57,217 nucleotides of DNA from Gemmatimonadaceae bacterium (lineage in GTDB: Bacteria; Gemmatimonadota; Gemmatimonadetes; Gemmatimonadales; Gemmatimonadaceae). The position numbers and the translations under genes were made by a program. The stretch spans positions 1 to 57,217 of the forward strand of contig DASYSS010000044.1 in the NCBI GenBank assembly GCA_036003045.1, in the 5' to 3' direction. This document shows positions 1-8,889 of this stretch, one piece after another (position 1 is the first letter of the stretch; every line of letters begins with the position of its first letter). The notes under the pieces were generated by a model. The model worked only from the letters and a program-made list of their open reading frames with translations, ran no database searches and had not been told where the DNA came from.

Positions 1-55
1 GCCGCAAGCGTAGTATCCCTTAGCGGCGATCTCGACCGCCGCCCTACCTCAGGGA

Positions 56-1048
56 ATGCTCGTGATCCTTCCGGGTCTTGGTGTTGTTTGGCGCAGCGCC
101 ATGGTGGTCCTCGGCATCGCGGCCGTCGTGCCGGCCGGAGCTGGGGACATGCGCTCGCATCCCAGCCCGACGAAGGACTACGACGCAGCCGTCGAGCGCG
201 CCAGGCAAATCATCGCCGCCGATTCGGCCGTCGCGGCACCGGGCGGAGAGTCGATCTTGCTCGTCCATGGGTCGAAGACGCCGCGGGCGGTCGTGCTTCT
301 CCACGGGTTCACCGACTCGCCGCGTCAATTCGCGGCGCTCGCCGACTCGCTGTATGCGCGCGGCGACAACGTGTTCGTCCCGCGTCTGCCCCACCACGCT
401 GAACGGGGCCGCGACGCGCGTCAGTTGTCGCGGCTCTCCGCGGCGGATTTATGCCGTACGGGAGACGCCGCCGTCGACATCGCCGCGGGGTTGGGCGACT
501 CAGTGATCGTCGAGGGGCTGAGCGTCGGCGGTACGATCGCCGCGTGGGCCGCCGAACATCGTCCAGAGGTCCGGCGCGCGGTCGTGATCGCGCCGCCGTT
601 CGAGGTGAGCCACGTCCCCTCGATGCTCGAAAAGCCGCTCGTGAACCTGAGCTCGCACGTCCCGAACGTCACTCGTCGGGCGGCGCCCGACACCGCGCGT
701 CCGGATCGCGATCCGGGTTACACCACGCACGCGCTGGCGCAGGTGCTCAAGCTGGGCATGGCCGTTCGGCGGGACGCGCCGCGCGAGATTCCGGCGCGCG
801 CCGAAGTGTTGTTCCTCGTGAACGCCGACGACGGTACGGTCAAGACGCCGGCCGTTCTGGATCTGGCGCGCGTATGGAACGACCGCGGTGTGGCGGTCTC
901 GGTGTACGAGTTTCCTGATTCGCTCGGACTGCCGCACAACATTCTCGATCCGATGTCGCGGCGGTCGGACGCGACCGCGGTGTATCCCACGCTCGAAGCC
1001 CTCGCCCACGGACAGAGTCCGCCGGCGTGGCTCCGCGCGCGTCGCTAG
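56..1048 (+). CDS. alpha/beta-hydrolase (lipase/esterase-like), probably exported
   Basis: Predicted serine hydrolase of the alpha/beta fold. The strand ending in an oxyanion-type HG (VVLLHGFTDS) and the nucleophile elbow GLSVGG, which carries the catalytic serine, are visible. A late DxxxLPHN segment probably supplies the acid and histidine (...PHNILDP). The substrate is unknown; monoacylglycerol lipases and carboxylesterases are the closest types. The first 35 residues are hydrophobic (VVLGIAAVVPAGAG) and look like a signal or anchor. The start is uncertain: ATG 56 gives 330 aa but its purine run touches the ATG, while ATG 101 and ATG 150 (with GGAG upstream) are alternatives. It is convergent with the next gene. 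Confidence 0.8.
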   Translation: MLVILPGLGVVWRSAMVVLGIAAVVPAGAGDMRSHPSPTKDYDAAVERARQIIAADSAVAAPGGESILLVHGSKTPRAVVLLHGFTDSPRQFAALADSLYARGDNVFVPRLPHHAERGRDARQLSRLSAADLCRTGDAAVDIAAGLGDSVIVEGLSVGGTIAAWAAEHRPEVRRAVVIAPPFEVSHVPSMLEKPLVNLSSHVPNVTRRAAPDTARPDRDPGYTTHALAQVLKLGMAVRRDAPREIPARAEVLFLVNADDGTVKTPAVLDLARVWNDRGVAVSVYEFPDSLGLPHNILDPMSRRSDATAVYPTLEALAHGQSPPAWLRARR

Positions 1049-1061
1049 CGCCGCCTAAGCG

Positions 1062-1454
1062 CTAGCGAATCACGGCCGTGCTGTTCTGCAACACTGCGCC
1101 GACCGTGAACACGATCGTTTGACCGGCCCCGACGGCGAGACTGCCGCTCGACGCGCGGCCTGAACCGCCGATCGGCACGGCAATCAGATGGAAATCGCGC
1201 GCTCCGATTGACGGGTCCAGCAGAAAGTGGCGGCTGGAATTGCCGGTCACCGTGCCCAACCGGGTCGACAGTCCGTCGACGATCGTAAAGACGTCGACGT
1301 CGAGGAAGTTCTGGTTCTTTACATCCAAACCAACCGCGCTGGCGGGCACGACTTCACCACCGGCCTCGTTCGTTCGGCCGCAAGCGGTCAACCCCGCCCC
1401 GGCCGCGATCGGCGCGATGGCGAGCACAACGGCGATGATGCGCAGGTTCTTCAT
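1062..1454 (-). CDS. small secreted lipoprotein, unknown function
   Basis: 130-aa protein starting MKNLRII, with a hydrophobic stretch and the lipobox LTAC followed by GRTNEAGGE, so probably signal peptidase II processed and membrane anchored. The remainder is a compact beta-rich domain (DVFTIVDG, FHLIAVPIGG, GQTIVFTVGA) with no catalytic motif I recognise. I chose ATG 1454 over the longer frame because a GGAGGA ribosome binding site lies just upstream and the signal peptide begins there. It is transcribed divergently from rpsF. Similar short lipoproteins are common in Gemmatimonadota, but no function is inferred. Confidence 0.75.
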   Translation of the reverse strand: MKNLRIIAVVLAIAPIAAGAGLTACGRTNEAGGEVVPASAVGLDVKNQNFLDVDVFTIVDGLSTRLGTVTGNSSRHFLLDPSIGARDFHLIAVPIGGSGRASSGSLAVGAGQTIVFTVGAVLQNSTAVIR

Positions 1455-1541
1455 GGCTCCTCCGTAAAACCATTGCCTAGGCCAAGCATATTGGCCCTTG
1501 GGGACGTTAGGGGCAGGTCGGGTGCCAAAGGACTCTTTGCC

Positions 1542-1570
1542 TTGAGATAATCCGTTGCCGCGGCTATGAT
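1542..1570 (+). promoter_or_regulatory. sigma-70-type promoter of the rpsF operon
   Basis: TTGAGA (1542-1547), 17-bp spacer, TATGAT (1565-1570). It points at rpsF and predicts a start site near 1577, leaving an untranslated leader of about 95 nt. This is a visual match to the consensus only. Confidence 0.6.
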
Positions 1571-1610
1571 TAGCGAGCTGTGCGCATGTCCGCGCACCGC
1601 GTACAACTTC

Positions 1611-1641
1611 CCCTCCTCTCGCTCCGGCAACCAGCGAGGGG
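1611..1641 (+). promoter_or_regulatory. candidate S6:S18 autoregulatory hairpin in the rpsF leader
   Basis: CTCGCT (1618-1623) pairs with AGCGAG (1633-1638) around the loop CCGGCAACC, with C-rich sequence before and GGG after the stem. The S6:S18 leader motif described for rpsF mRNAs carries a CCG trinucleotide in a hairpin upstream of the start, and here CCG opens the loop. Position and CCG fit; agreement with the full covariance model is untested. Confidence 0.35.
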
Positions 1642-1671
1642 CGGCCCAGACCAAAGGGAGATTGCCAGCGC

Positions 1672-2040
1672 ATGACGCGCCAATACGAGGCGGTGTACGT
1701 CTTCGACTCGACCCTCGAAGACGCCGCGATCAACGAGAAGCTCGGTCGGCTGCATGGACTCCTCGGAAATCCGGGAGACCTGCAGGTGAATCACTGGGGT
1801 CGGCGACAGCTCGCCTACCCGATCGGCCGGCGCGAGTCCGGCTATTACGCCGTGGCGAAGTTCACGGCCGATGCGACCGCGCTTCCCGAGTACGAGCGCG
1901 CGATCAAGCTGGATGACGGCGTCGTCCGTCACTTGATCACGCTCTACGAGAACGAGCTCGGTGCCCCGCCGATGTCGGAAGAGGAGATCGCGGCCGCCAA
2001 CCGTCGTCGTGACCAGGACGACGACGACGACGAGGAGTAG
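1672..2040 (+). CDS. rpsF: 30S ribosomal protein S6
   Basis: 122-aa S6, a 30S platform protein that binds 16S rRNA together with S18. Family signatures are visible: YEAVYVFD at the start, WGRRQLAYPI in the middle and GYYAVAKF on the following strand. The C-terminus has an extension ending in a run of Asp/Glu (QDDDDDEE), reminiscent of the glutamate tail added to S6 in enterobacteria but here gene encoded. GGGAG lies upstream of ATG 1672. It is the first gene of rpsF-rpsR-DUF2232-rplI, with 3 nt between its stop and rpsR. Confidence 0.97.
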   Translation: MTRQYEAVYVFDSTLEDAAINEKLGRLHGLLGNPGDLQVNHWGRRQLAYPIGRRESGYYAVAKFTADATALPEYERAIKLDDGVVRHLITLYENELGAPPMSEEEIAAANRRRDQDDDDDEE

Positions 2041-2043
2041 ACC

Positions 2044-2265
2044 ATGCGACGACCACAAAAAGCTTGTCCGTTCTGCGAGACGCGCGTTCGCTACGTCGAC
2101 TACAAGGACGATCGCACGCTCGGCCGTTTCATCACGGATCACGGGAAGATTCTCCCGAGCCGGTTGAGCGGCACTTGCTCTCGGCACCAGCGTCAGCTGT
2201 CGACGGCCATCAAGCGCGCTCGATACTTGGCGATCATTCCGTACACGCGGGGCCTTCAGCCCTAG
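2044..2265 (+). CDS. rpsR: 30S ribosomal protein S18
   Basis: 73-aa S18, partner of S6 on the 30S platform. Typical elements are [25 protein letters not shown], the [12 protein letters not shown] helix and an RYLAIIPYT end. It keeps the zinc-ribbon type residues CPFC near the N-terminus and C-x2-H (CSRH) after SG, so it is probably the zinc-binding form. The order rpsF-rpsR-(membrane protein)-rplI matches the conserved bacterial operon. Confidence 0.97.
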   Translation: MRRPQKACPFCETRVRYVDYKDDRTLGRFITDHGKILPSRLSGTCSRHQRQLSTAIKRARYLAIIPYTRGLQP

Positions 2266-2268
2266 TTG

Positions 2269-3378
2269 ATGACCGACCCAGCACCGAACCAGCTGGCTAC
2301 CGATCCGCGCCCGGCCGGCGACGCATCCGCGCCGCCGCCGGCGCCGTCGGAGCGCGGTTGGGGAAAGCTCTTTCTCGCTCTCGCGGCGTTCGTGCTGCTC
2401 CCGATCACGCCGTACGTGCGCGCCCTCCTGCCGATGGAGCAGACGATGATGCTCTTCGTGCCGGCGGTCGCGGCGTGCGCGCTCGTGGGATGGTGGGCCG
2501 GCGGCCGGGCATTCTTCGCGATCGCGTGGGTGGCGATCGCGGTGGTGCTCACGGTGCAGCCGCCCGGAACGGTTGGGCCGTTCAGCAACCTGGCACGCGG
2601 TTGGAGTCTGCTGTTGGCCGGCGCGTTCGGCATCGTCTGCCTGTTGTCCACCGATCGTCCGTTCTTCACGCGGGCGATGGCCGCGCTGGTCATGACGTTG
2701 GGCCTCGCCACGGTGATGGCTTTCCTCGGCCCGGTTTCGGCGTCGCGCACGGCGACGATCATGTCGGACGAGTTCTCGCGGCGGAACGGCGAGACGATGG
2801 CCGCTGTCACGCAACTGGTCCAGTCGCACCCGAAGGAGTGGCAGCAGCTCGTCGACAAGATTCCCGCACTGTCGGACGCGCCGAATCAGACCGAGGATGG
2901 ACTCGCGTCCATCTCGGGCTTCGCGCGAACGATTTTCCCTTCTCTACTCGCGCTCGAATCGCTCGCCGCGCTCGCGCTCGCCTGGGCCACGTACCACCGG
3001 CTCGGACGCACGCGACTCGGCGCGCCGCTCAAGCCGCTGCGCGAGTTTCGTTTCAACGACCAGTTGGTCTGGGGACTGATCGTCGGACTGACGACGGTTC
3101 TCGTTCCGACTCTTTCCACGCTGCGCGGCCTCGGACAGAACCTGTTGGTCTTTTTCGGAACGCTCTACGCGGTGCGCGGCCTCGGCGTTCTCTCGTGGTT
3201 CATGGCGCCCGGCAGTCTGGGCGTCGCGATCACCGTGGGCGTCGTGCTGCTGTTCGCTCCCGTGCTACAGGCATTCGCCCTCGCCGCGTTTCTTCTCCTC
3301 GCCGTGGCGGCGCTCGCGCTCGGCCTCGGCGACACCTGGGCTGACTGGCGCGGACGCGCCGCTCGCCCCGCGCCGTAA
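2269..3378 (+). CDS. DUF2232-type multi-spanning membrane protein
   Basis: About 369-aa integral membrane protein placed between rpsR and rplI, the position held by DUF2232 (YybS-like) proteins in many bacteria. A Pro/Ala-rich cytoplasmic head precedes about eight hydrophobic segments. The first four fall at roughly residues 35-165 and the rest after residue 230, separated by a polar stretch with SHPKEWQQL. ATG 2269 is the likely start; a TTG lies directly before it at 2266, immediately after the rpsR stop. The molecular role of the family is unknown. Operon position suggests co-expression with ribosomal proteins. Confidence 0.8.
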   Translation: MTDPAPNQLATDPRPAGDASAPPPAPSERGWGKLFLALAAFVLLPITPYVRALLPMEQTMMLFVPAVAACALVGWWAGGRAFFAIAWVAIAVVLTVQPPGTVGPFSNLARGWSLLLAGAFGIVCLLSTDRPFFTRAMAALVMTLGLATVMAFLGPVSASRTATIMSDEFSRRNGETMAAVTQLVQSHPKEWQQLVDKIPALSDAPNQTEDGLASISGFARTIFPSLLALESLAALALAWATYHRLGRTRLGAPLKPLREFRFNDQLVWGLIVGLTTVLVPTLSTLRGLGQNLLVFFGTLYAVRGLGVLSWFMAPGSLGVAITVGVVLLFAPVLQAFALAAFLLLAVAALALGLGDTWADWRGRAARPAP

Positions 3379-3417
3379 CATCGTCATCTCAATCGGCACC
3401 TCGATCGGAGCTCAGTC

Positions 3418-3861
3418 ATGGAAATCATTCTTCGCCAAGCTGTCGAGAATCTCGGCACGACGGGCGACGTCGTGAACGTGAAACCCGGCTACGCCCGCAA
3501 CTACCTTCTGCCACACGGCCTCGCGTATGAGGCGACGCCCGGCAACCTCAAGCGCATCCAACAGGAGCGCGACCGACTCGACGCCGCCGAAAACGACCGC
3601 CGTGCGTCCGCGCAGGGCGTCGCGGAGAAGCTCGAGCAAGTGTCGCTGACCTTCTCGGCCCGAGTCGGCGAAGAGGGCAAGCTTTTCGGATCGGTCACCG
3701 CCACCGACATCGCGGCTCAACTCGAGGCCCAGGGCTATCACGTCGAGAAGCGCCAGATCGACCTGCACGAACCGATCAAGGCACTCGGCGTCTACCGAGT
3801 ACCGGTTCGCCTGCACGCCGACGTCAAACCGGAAGTCCGCGTTTGGGTGATCAAGCAGTAG
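3418..3861 (+). CDS. rplI: 50S ribosomal protein L9
   Basis: 147-aa L9, binding 23S rRNA near the L1 stalk. The N-terminal domain is canonical (MEIILRQAVENLG, GDVVNVKPGYARNYLLP), followed by the long connecting helix (residues 40-75) and the C-terminal rRNA-binding domain with LFGSVTATDI and PIKALGVYRVPV. Length matches the family. It is the last gene of the ribosomal operon and is followed by a large inverted repeat. Confidence 0.97.
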   Translation: MEIILRQAVENLGTTGDVVNVKPGYARNYLLPHGLAYEATPGNLKRIQQERDRLDAAENDRRASAQGVAEKLEQVSLTFSARVGEEGKLFGSVTATDIAAQLEAQGYHVEKRQIDLHEPIKALGVYRVPVRLHADVKPEVRVWVIKQ

Positions 3862-3871
3862 CCGTCACGCC

Positions 3872-3950
3872 GGGTAAAGGGACGAAATGACGCCGAACGG
3901 CGTGGCGTGTGCCACGCCGTTCGCGTTAAAGGCTTCGTCCCATTCTACCC
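3872..3950 (+). terminator. long two-tier inverted repeat after rplI
   Basis: The inner arms GAACGGCGTGGC (3895-3906) and GCCACGCCGTTC (3911-3922) are perfect around GTGT. Outer arms GGGTAAAGGGACGAA (3872-3886) and TTCGTCCC-AT-TCTACCC (3934-3950) pair with a small bulge. It lies between rplI and rsfS. There is no T-run, so it may be a terminator, a processing site or a structured leader of rsfS. Confidence 0.5.
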
Positions 3951-4029
3951 TTCCTCGGAACCAACGTTATCCTACCAGTACTTGGTGGACACCCGTCCGC
4001 CTATCCATCGGAGCGTCGACCTGAACTTC

Positions 4030-4401
4030 ATGCCGGTAACTTCGTCAACCCTGAGCGCGCTCGAAGCGGCTCAACGCGCGGCGCAGATCGCCATCGACAA
4101 CAAAGCGCAGGATGTAGTTCTCTTGGATTTGCGGGGCATCACCGACATGACGGATTTCTTCCTGATCGCGAGCGGAACGTCGGATACGCACGTGCGCTCG
4201 GTCGGTGAGCACCTGATGGCGGCGATGAAGAAGGAGGGCTGGCCGGCCCATCACGTCGAGGGACTGGAGAAGGGTCGGTGGGTGCTGCTGGATTTCGTCG
4301 ATATCGTGGCGCACGTGTTTCACCCGACGTTGCGAAACTTCTATCAACTCGAGCGCTTGTGGGCCGACGCCGAGCAGATTCCGCTGGAGACCGGCGCCTA
4401 G
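4030..4401 (+). CDS. rsfS: ribosomal silencing factor RsfS
   Basis: 123-aa RsfS (Iojap/YbeB), which binds L14 on the large subunit and blocks subunit joining under nutrient stress. Family features are present: the AAQIAIDNKAQDVVLLDLRG helix-strand, TDFFLIASGTS, HVEGLEKGRWVLLDF and DIVAHVFHPTLRNFYQLERLW. The open frame extends upstream to 3907 but crosses the long inverted repeat. ATG 4030 gives the normal family length and N-terminus. Neighbouring rplI and the ribosomal operon fit its role. Confidence 0.93.
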   Translation: MPVTSSTLSALEAAQRAAQIAIDNKAQDVVLLDLRGITDMTDFFLIASGTSDTHVRSVGEHLMAAMKKEGWPAHHVEGLEKGRWVLLDFVDIVAHVFHPTLRNFYQLERLWADAEQIPLETGA

Positions 4402-4424
4402 CGCGCGACGTCGCGAATCGAGCG

Positions 4425-7400
4425 ATGGCGCGCCGATTCGTGGCGGGCCTGGCGCTCGCGCTGAGCGCCACGGCGGGGATCGGCCGCGCGGCGCGCGCGC
4501 AGAACTACTTCGGTCAAAACCAAGTCCAGTACGACAACTTCAAGTGGCAGATTCTGGATACCGAGCATTTCCAGATCTACTACTATCCCGAAGAAAAGGC
4601 CGCGACGTGGGACGCGGCCCGCATGGCCGAGCGCGCCTACGCCCGCCTCTCGCGCGTGCTGGACCATCAGTTCCGCGAGAAAAAGCCGATCATGCTGTTC
4701 TCGTCGCGCACCGACTTCGGACAGAACAACGTCACCGGTGACCTCGGCGAAGGAACGGGCGGCGTCACCGAAGCGACGCGCCATCGCATGTTGGTGAACT
4801 TCACCGGCGACTACCGCAGCTTCGAGCACGTGCTCACGCACGAGATGGTGCACGCGTTCCAGTACGACATCTTCGCCCGCGGCAAGGCCGGCAACGGACT
4901 CGAGTCGCTCGCGCAGGTATCGCCGCCGGCGTGGTTCATGGAGGGAATGGCCGAGTATCTGTCGCTGGGACCGAGCAGCACGATCACCAACGTCTGGATG
5001 CGCGACGCGTCGCTGTTCGGAAAGCTCCCCACGATCGAGCAGATGAGCGACGACCCGGACAAGTACTTCCCGTATCGCTACGGGCAGTCGGTGTGGGCCT
5101 TCGTGGGCCAGAACTGGGGCGACGAGACGATTGGGCAGATCATGAACTCGGTGCCCACCGTCGGCATCGAGCGCGCGTTCATCCGCGAGCTCGGCGTCAC
5201 GCTCGACGAACTGGGCGACCAGTGGCGCGAGAACGTGCAAACGCGGTTGCTCCCGGCGATCGGCGTGATGGACCGGCCGCGGAAATTCGCCCAGGCGATG
5301 CTCAACAGGAAGCAGTCGGACGGCGACATCTTCCTCGCGCCGTCCCTGTCGCCCGACGGACACACGGTCGCTTTTCTCTCGAACGGGAAAGTGCGCCGCG
5401 GCGAAGTATTCATCGACCTCTGGCTCGGCGACGCCGAGACGGGCAAGCGAACCGCCCGGCTCATCCCGAGCCAGTACGATCCGAACTTCGAGGAGCTGCG
5501 CTTCCTCTACTCGCAGAGCGCATTCTCGCCCGACGGACAGCAGCTCGCGTTCACGGCGCAGCGGCGCGGCAAGGACGTCTTGTACATCGTCGACGTTCGC
5601 TCGCACAAAATCACGAAACAGTTCAACCTCACGCTGGAGTCGGTCACCAGCCCAACGTGGTCGCCCGACGGAACCAAGCTCGCGTTCAGCGGAGGGGCCG
5701 GGGGGATCACCGATCTCTTCGTCATCAACGTCGACGGCACCGGTTTCCGGCGTCTCACCGACGACAAGTTCGGCGACTTCCAGCCGCAGTGGGCGCCCGA
5801 CGGGCGGACGATCGCGTTCGCGACCGACCGCGACTCCGCCAGCTTTGCTCTCCTGCAATTCAAGCCGTGGCGCATCGCGCTGCTCGATTTGGAGTCGGGC
5901 GCCATCAGCGTTCTTCCCGGACAGGCGGGGCTCAACCTGAATCCGCAGTGGGCTCCCGACGGAAGAACGATCGCGTACGTCTCCGACCGGACGGGCACGC
6001 CGAACGTCTTTCTCTACGATCTCGACGATCACCAGCACTACCAACTCACTCGCGTCGCCGGTGCGGTGCAAGCGGTCACGGAGCTGAGCCCGGCGATCAC
6101 GTGGGCGCGCGCCGCCGATCGCCTGGCGTTCACGTACTTCGAGAACGGCGAGTACACGGTATGGTCGGTGAACAACCCGCGCTCGTTGCGAAAAAACCCG
6201 TTCCGCGACTTGCCCCAGATCGCGGATCTGACACAGGCCGGGTCACCGGCGCCGCAGACGCCGGAGGACAGCCTCACACGCACCGTGTCGCTGGTCGCCC
6301 TGCTCGATTCGGCGGAGCTCGGGCTGCCGGACACGAATCGTTTCCGAGTCTCGCCCTACCATGTCCGGCTCACGCCGGATTTCTCGGCGCGTCCGACGAT
6401 CGCGTATTCGCCCGACGCCATCGGCGGGCGTACCGTGTTCGGCGGCACGACGCTGGTGATGAGCGACATGCTCGGCAACAACCACCTGTCGCTCTCGGGC
6501 GAGATCAACGGACGCATTCGCGAGGCGGCGGCGCTCATCGGGTACACGAACCTCGCGCATCGTTGGCAGTTCACGACGGCGCTGTCGCAGCAGCCGTACT
6601 ACTTCCTCTCCGCCGACTCGATCGCCAACACGCTTGACCCCGACGTCGCGCACGAGAACCAGCAGATCACGACGTACGTGGCCCGGCAGGCGTTCGCGGT
6701 CACGGCGTATCCGCTGGACCGATTCACGAGAATCGAGTTTGGCGCGGGGTTCAACAACATCGACCGGACGCGCGACTTCATCACCCGTCAGGTGACCGAC
6801 GGAACCGTCGCCGGCGGCTACTCGGTCGACAGCACGCACCGCGACCCGTCGCTCAATTACGTGGACGGTCAGGTCGCGCTGGTCTCCGACAACACCGTGT
6901 TCGGCTACACGGGGCCGGTGATGGGACGCCGCTTCCGCGTCCAGGTGAGCCCCGTGACGGGGACGTATCACTGGGTCGAATATCTCGCCGACTATCGCCG
7001 CTACGACCCGATCCTCTTCAACTACCTGACGCTGGCGACGCGCGCGTACACCGACCTTTCGATCGGCAAGGACGAGACCGCGTTCCAGAAGTACATCGCG
7101 CGCCCGGATTTCGTCAGAGGCTACGACCGTAACAGTACGTTCTATCTCTCTTGCCCGGTCGTCGGCGCGAATCCAACCAACTGCAGCGCCGTGCAGCTTC
7201 TCGGCAGCCGCGTGGCCGTCGCGAACGCCGAGCTGCGATTCCCGCTGATTCGCCGCCTCGAGTTGGGCTTCCTCCCTGGCGCGTTGCCGCCGCTCGACGG
7301 ACTTTTCTTCTACGACGCGGGACTGGCCTGGTCGCACGGGCAATCAGTTTCGCTTTCGCGGCCGGCAGGCTACGATGTCACGAAGGACCGCATTCCTCTC

Positions 7401-7529
7401 CGCAGCTACGGTTTCGGTTTGCGCCTCAACCTGTTCAACTACGCCATCCTGCGGTGGGACTACGCCATTCCAGTAAACCAGGAAGGACACAAGGGACTCT
7501 GGACGTGGTCGTTGTGGCCCAGCTTCTAG
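4425..7529 (+). CDS. secreted metalloprotease / beta-propeller / Omp85-like barrel fusion
   Basis: 1034-aa protein with an N-terminal signal peptide (ALALSATAGIGRAARAQ). Residues about 30-270 form an MA-type metallopeptidase domain with HEMVH at 139-143 and a downstream FMEGMAEY helix that could give the glutamate ligand. Residues about 300-560 hold repeated SPDG/APDG-x-(T)-I/L-A-F motifs of a TolB-like PD40 propeller. The last 400 residues are beta-rich with an Omp85-type VRGYD at about 897, a FFYDAGLAWS strand and a C-terminal aromatic (WPSF), fitting an outer-membrane barrel. The start at ATG 4425 avoids overlap with rsfS. Substrate unknown; a cell-surface protease is inferred. Confidence 0.75.
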   Translation: MARRFVAGLALALSATAGIGRAARAQNYFGQNQVQYDNFKWQILDTEHFQIYYYPEEKAATWDAARMAERAYARLSRVLDHQFREKKPIMLFSSRTDFGQNNVTGDLGEGTGGVTEATRHRMLVNFTGDYRSFEHVLTHEMVHAFQYDIFARGKAGNGLESLAQVSPPAWFMEGMAEYLSLGPSSTITNVWMRDASLFGKLPTIEQMSDDPDKYFPYRYGQSVWAFVGQNWGDETIGQIMNSVPTVGIERAFIRELGVTLDELGDQWRENVQTRLLPAIGVMDRPRKFAQAMLNRKQSDGDIFLAPSLSPDGHTVAFLSNGKVRRGEVFIDLWLGDAETGKRTARLIPSQYDPNFEELRFLYSQSAFSPDGQQLAFTAQRRGKDVLYIVDVRSHKITKQFNLTLESVTSPTWSPDGTKLAFSGGAGGITDLFVINVDGTGFRRLTDDKFGDFQPQWAPDGRTIAFATDRDSASFALLQFKPWRIALLDLESGAISVLPGQAGLNLNPQWAPDGRTIAYVSDRTGTPNVFLYDLDDHQHYQLTRVAGAVQAVTELSPAITWARAADRLAFTYFENGEYTVWSVNNPRSLRKNPFRDLPQIADLTQAGSPAPQTPEDSLTRTVSLVALLDSAELGLPDTNRFRVSPYHVRLTPDFSARPTIAYSPDAIGGRTVFGGTTLVMSDMLGNNHLSLSGEINGRIREAAALIGYTNLAHRWQFTTALSQQPYYFLSADSIANTLDPDVAHENQQITTYVARQAFAVTAYPLDRFTRIEFGAGFNNIDRTRDFITRQVTDGTVAGGYSVDSTHRDPSLNYVDGQVALVSDNTVFGYTGPVMGRRFRVQVSPVTGTYHWVEYLADYRRYDPILFNYLTLATRAYTDLSIGKDETAFQKYIARPDFVRGYDRNSTFYLSCPVVGANPTNCSAVQLLGSRVAVANAELRFPLIRRLELGFLPGALPPLDGLFFYDAGLAWSHGQSVSLSRPAGYDVTKDRIPLRSYGFGLRLNLFNYAILRWDYAIPVNQEGHKGLWTWSLWPSF

Positions 7530-7572
7530 CGACGACGCGACCGCGGCCGTCGTCTCCGCCTCGACGGCGGAC

Positions 7573-8889
7573 ATGACGACGCCCGCGACGGAGCGGGGAT
7601 TCGACTGGGAAGCCGCCGGGCAGGGTCTCGGCGAATCGCTGAATCTCCACCACGCAATCGTGGTCGTCGGTCACAATCCCGAACAAACAGGCCAAGTCGC
7701 TCTCGGCATCGCGCGAGCCCAATCGGCGCATCGGCGCGTCACGCTCGGCGATCTGTTCGCCGATTCGCCGCCGATTCAGCACCTCGTGCACGATGACGAC
7801 GCGCACGGTCTCGTCGAGGCGATCTCGTACGGCATCTCGCTCACGCGCGTGACCCGTCCGGTGAGCGGCTCGACGCGCCTGTTCGTGATCCCGAGCGGAT
7901 CCGAACCGCCGGATTACGAGGAGCTGCTCTCGAATCCACGGTGGGCCAGCGTCGCCGCCGAGGCTCGCGCGACGACGTCGCTCTTGCTGCTCGCCGCGCC
8001 GGCCGGAGCGACAGGGATCGCGGCGCTCGTCGCGGCGACCGACGGTGTGGTCGTAGTCGGCGACGCGACGCCGGCGGGCATCGAAGCGTCGTCGGTGGTC
8101 GCGATGCTGAGAGAGTCGAGGCCGGCGGCCGCTCGGGAGCATCGGGCGTCGCGCGCCGTCGCCGTCAAGCGGCGGCAATTCAAGGTGACGTCGATGCCCG
8201 GGATCGCGCTTCTCTCGCTGATCGTGATCCTCGTCGGCTGGCTGGCGTACCGGCCACTCGCCGGCGGGCCGGCGCGACTGGGGCCGAAGCCGGACACGGT
8301 GACTCACCGCGTCATCCCCTCGCCGATCGCCGTGCAGCCGGCCAATCCGAGCGACCGCGTGGACACGGCCGCGATCGACGCGCCGTACATGGTCGCGAAT
8401 CCCGGCGACTCCATTTCCACCGCCGCATTCGCCGTCGAATTGGTTGCCGCAAACACGTTGTCAGGCGCTATTTTGAAGCTGCAACAGGACGGCAACAACG
8501 TTCCGACGGAAACTTTCTCGCCGGCGCAGGTGCAGGGTGCGACGTGGTACAAGGTGGTCAGCGGCGCGTACACCACGCGAGCGCAAGCCGACTCGCTGCT
8601 TCGCGCGCTGAGGCAACACAAGCTCCTTGACCGCTCCAGCGGCACCGTGGTGCGATTGCCGTTCGCGTTCTTGATCGATTCAGGATTGCCACCATCGGCG
8701 GTTCCCGGAGTCGTTTCGATGTGGGGCTACCGGGGGCAGCCGGCGTACGCGCTCCAGCAAACCAACGGCTCGGCGTGGCTGCTCGTCGGTGCGTTCGAGT
8801 CGGTCGGTCAATCGGCGTTGGCAGTTCCCTCGCTCCGCGCGGCGGGTATCAAGCCGCAGCTCGTCTACCGTAAAGGGAGGTCCTTCTAG
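7573..8889 (+). CDS. SPOR-domain membrane protein with degenerate NTPase-like N-terminus
   Basis: 438-aa protein. Residues 1-190 resemble a MinD/tyrosine-kinase-like alpha/beta fold (HHAIVVVGHNPEQTG, SLLLLAAPAG, DGVVVVGDATPAG). However, the Walker A Gly-Lys-Ser/Thr is missing, so NTP hydrolysis is doubtful. One membrane segment lies at about 215-232 (IALLSLIVILVGWLAY). The C-terminal 150 residues contain a SPOR-like repeat (TWYKVVSGAYTTRAQADSLL, then AWLLVGAFES), a domain that binds denuded septal peptidoglycan. It is upstream of smc and its stop codon shares a base with the smc GTG start, suggesting coupling of division or envelope functions with chromosome segregation. Confidence 0.7.
   Translation: MTTPATERGFDWEAAGQGLGESLNLHHAIVVVGHNPEQTGQVALGIARAQSAHRRVTLGDLFADSPPIQHLVHDDDAHGLVEAISYGISLTRVTRPVSGSTRLFVIPSGSEPPDYEELLSNPRWASVAAEARATTSLLLLAAPAGATGIAALVAATDGVVVVGDATPAGIEASSVVAMLRESRPAAAREHRASRAVAVKRRQFKVTSMPGIALLSLIVILVGWLAYRPLAGGPARLGPKPDTVTHRVIPSPIAVQPANPSDRVDTAAIDAPYMVANPGDSISTAAFAVELVAANTLSGAILKLQQDGNNVPTETFSPAQVQGATWYKVVSGAYTTRAQADSLLRALRQHKLLDRSSGTVVRLPFAFLIDSGLPPSAVPGVVSMWGYRGQPAYALQQTNGSAWLLVGAFESVGQSALAVPSLRAAGIKPQLVYRKGRSF

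Noticed and set aside
4398-6071. 557-codon antisense frame under the metalloprotease fusion
   Set aside because: No domain, no ribosome site, and composition of an antisense shadow.
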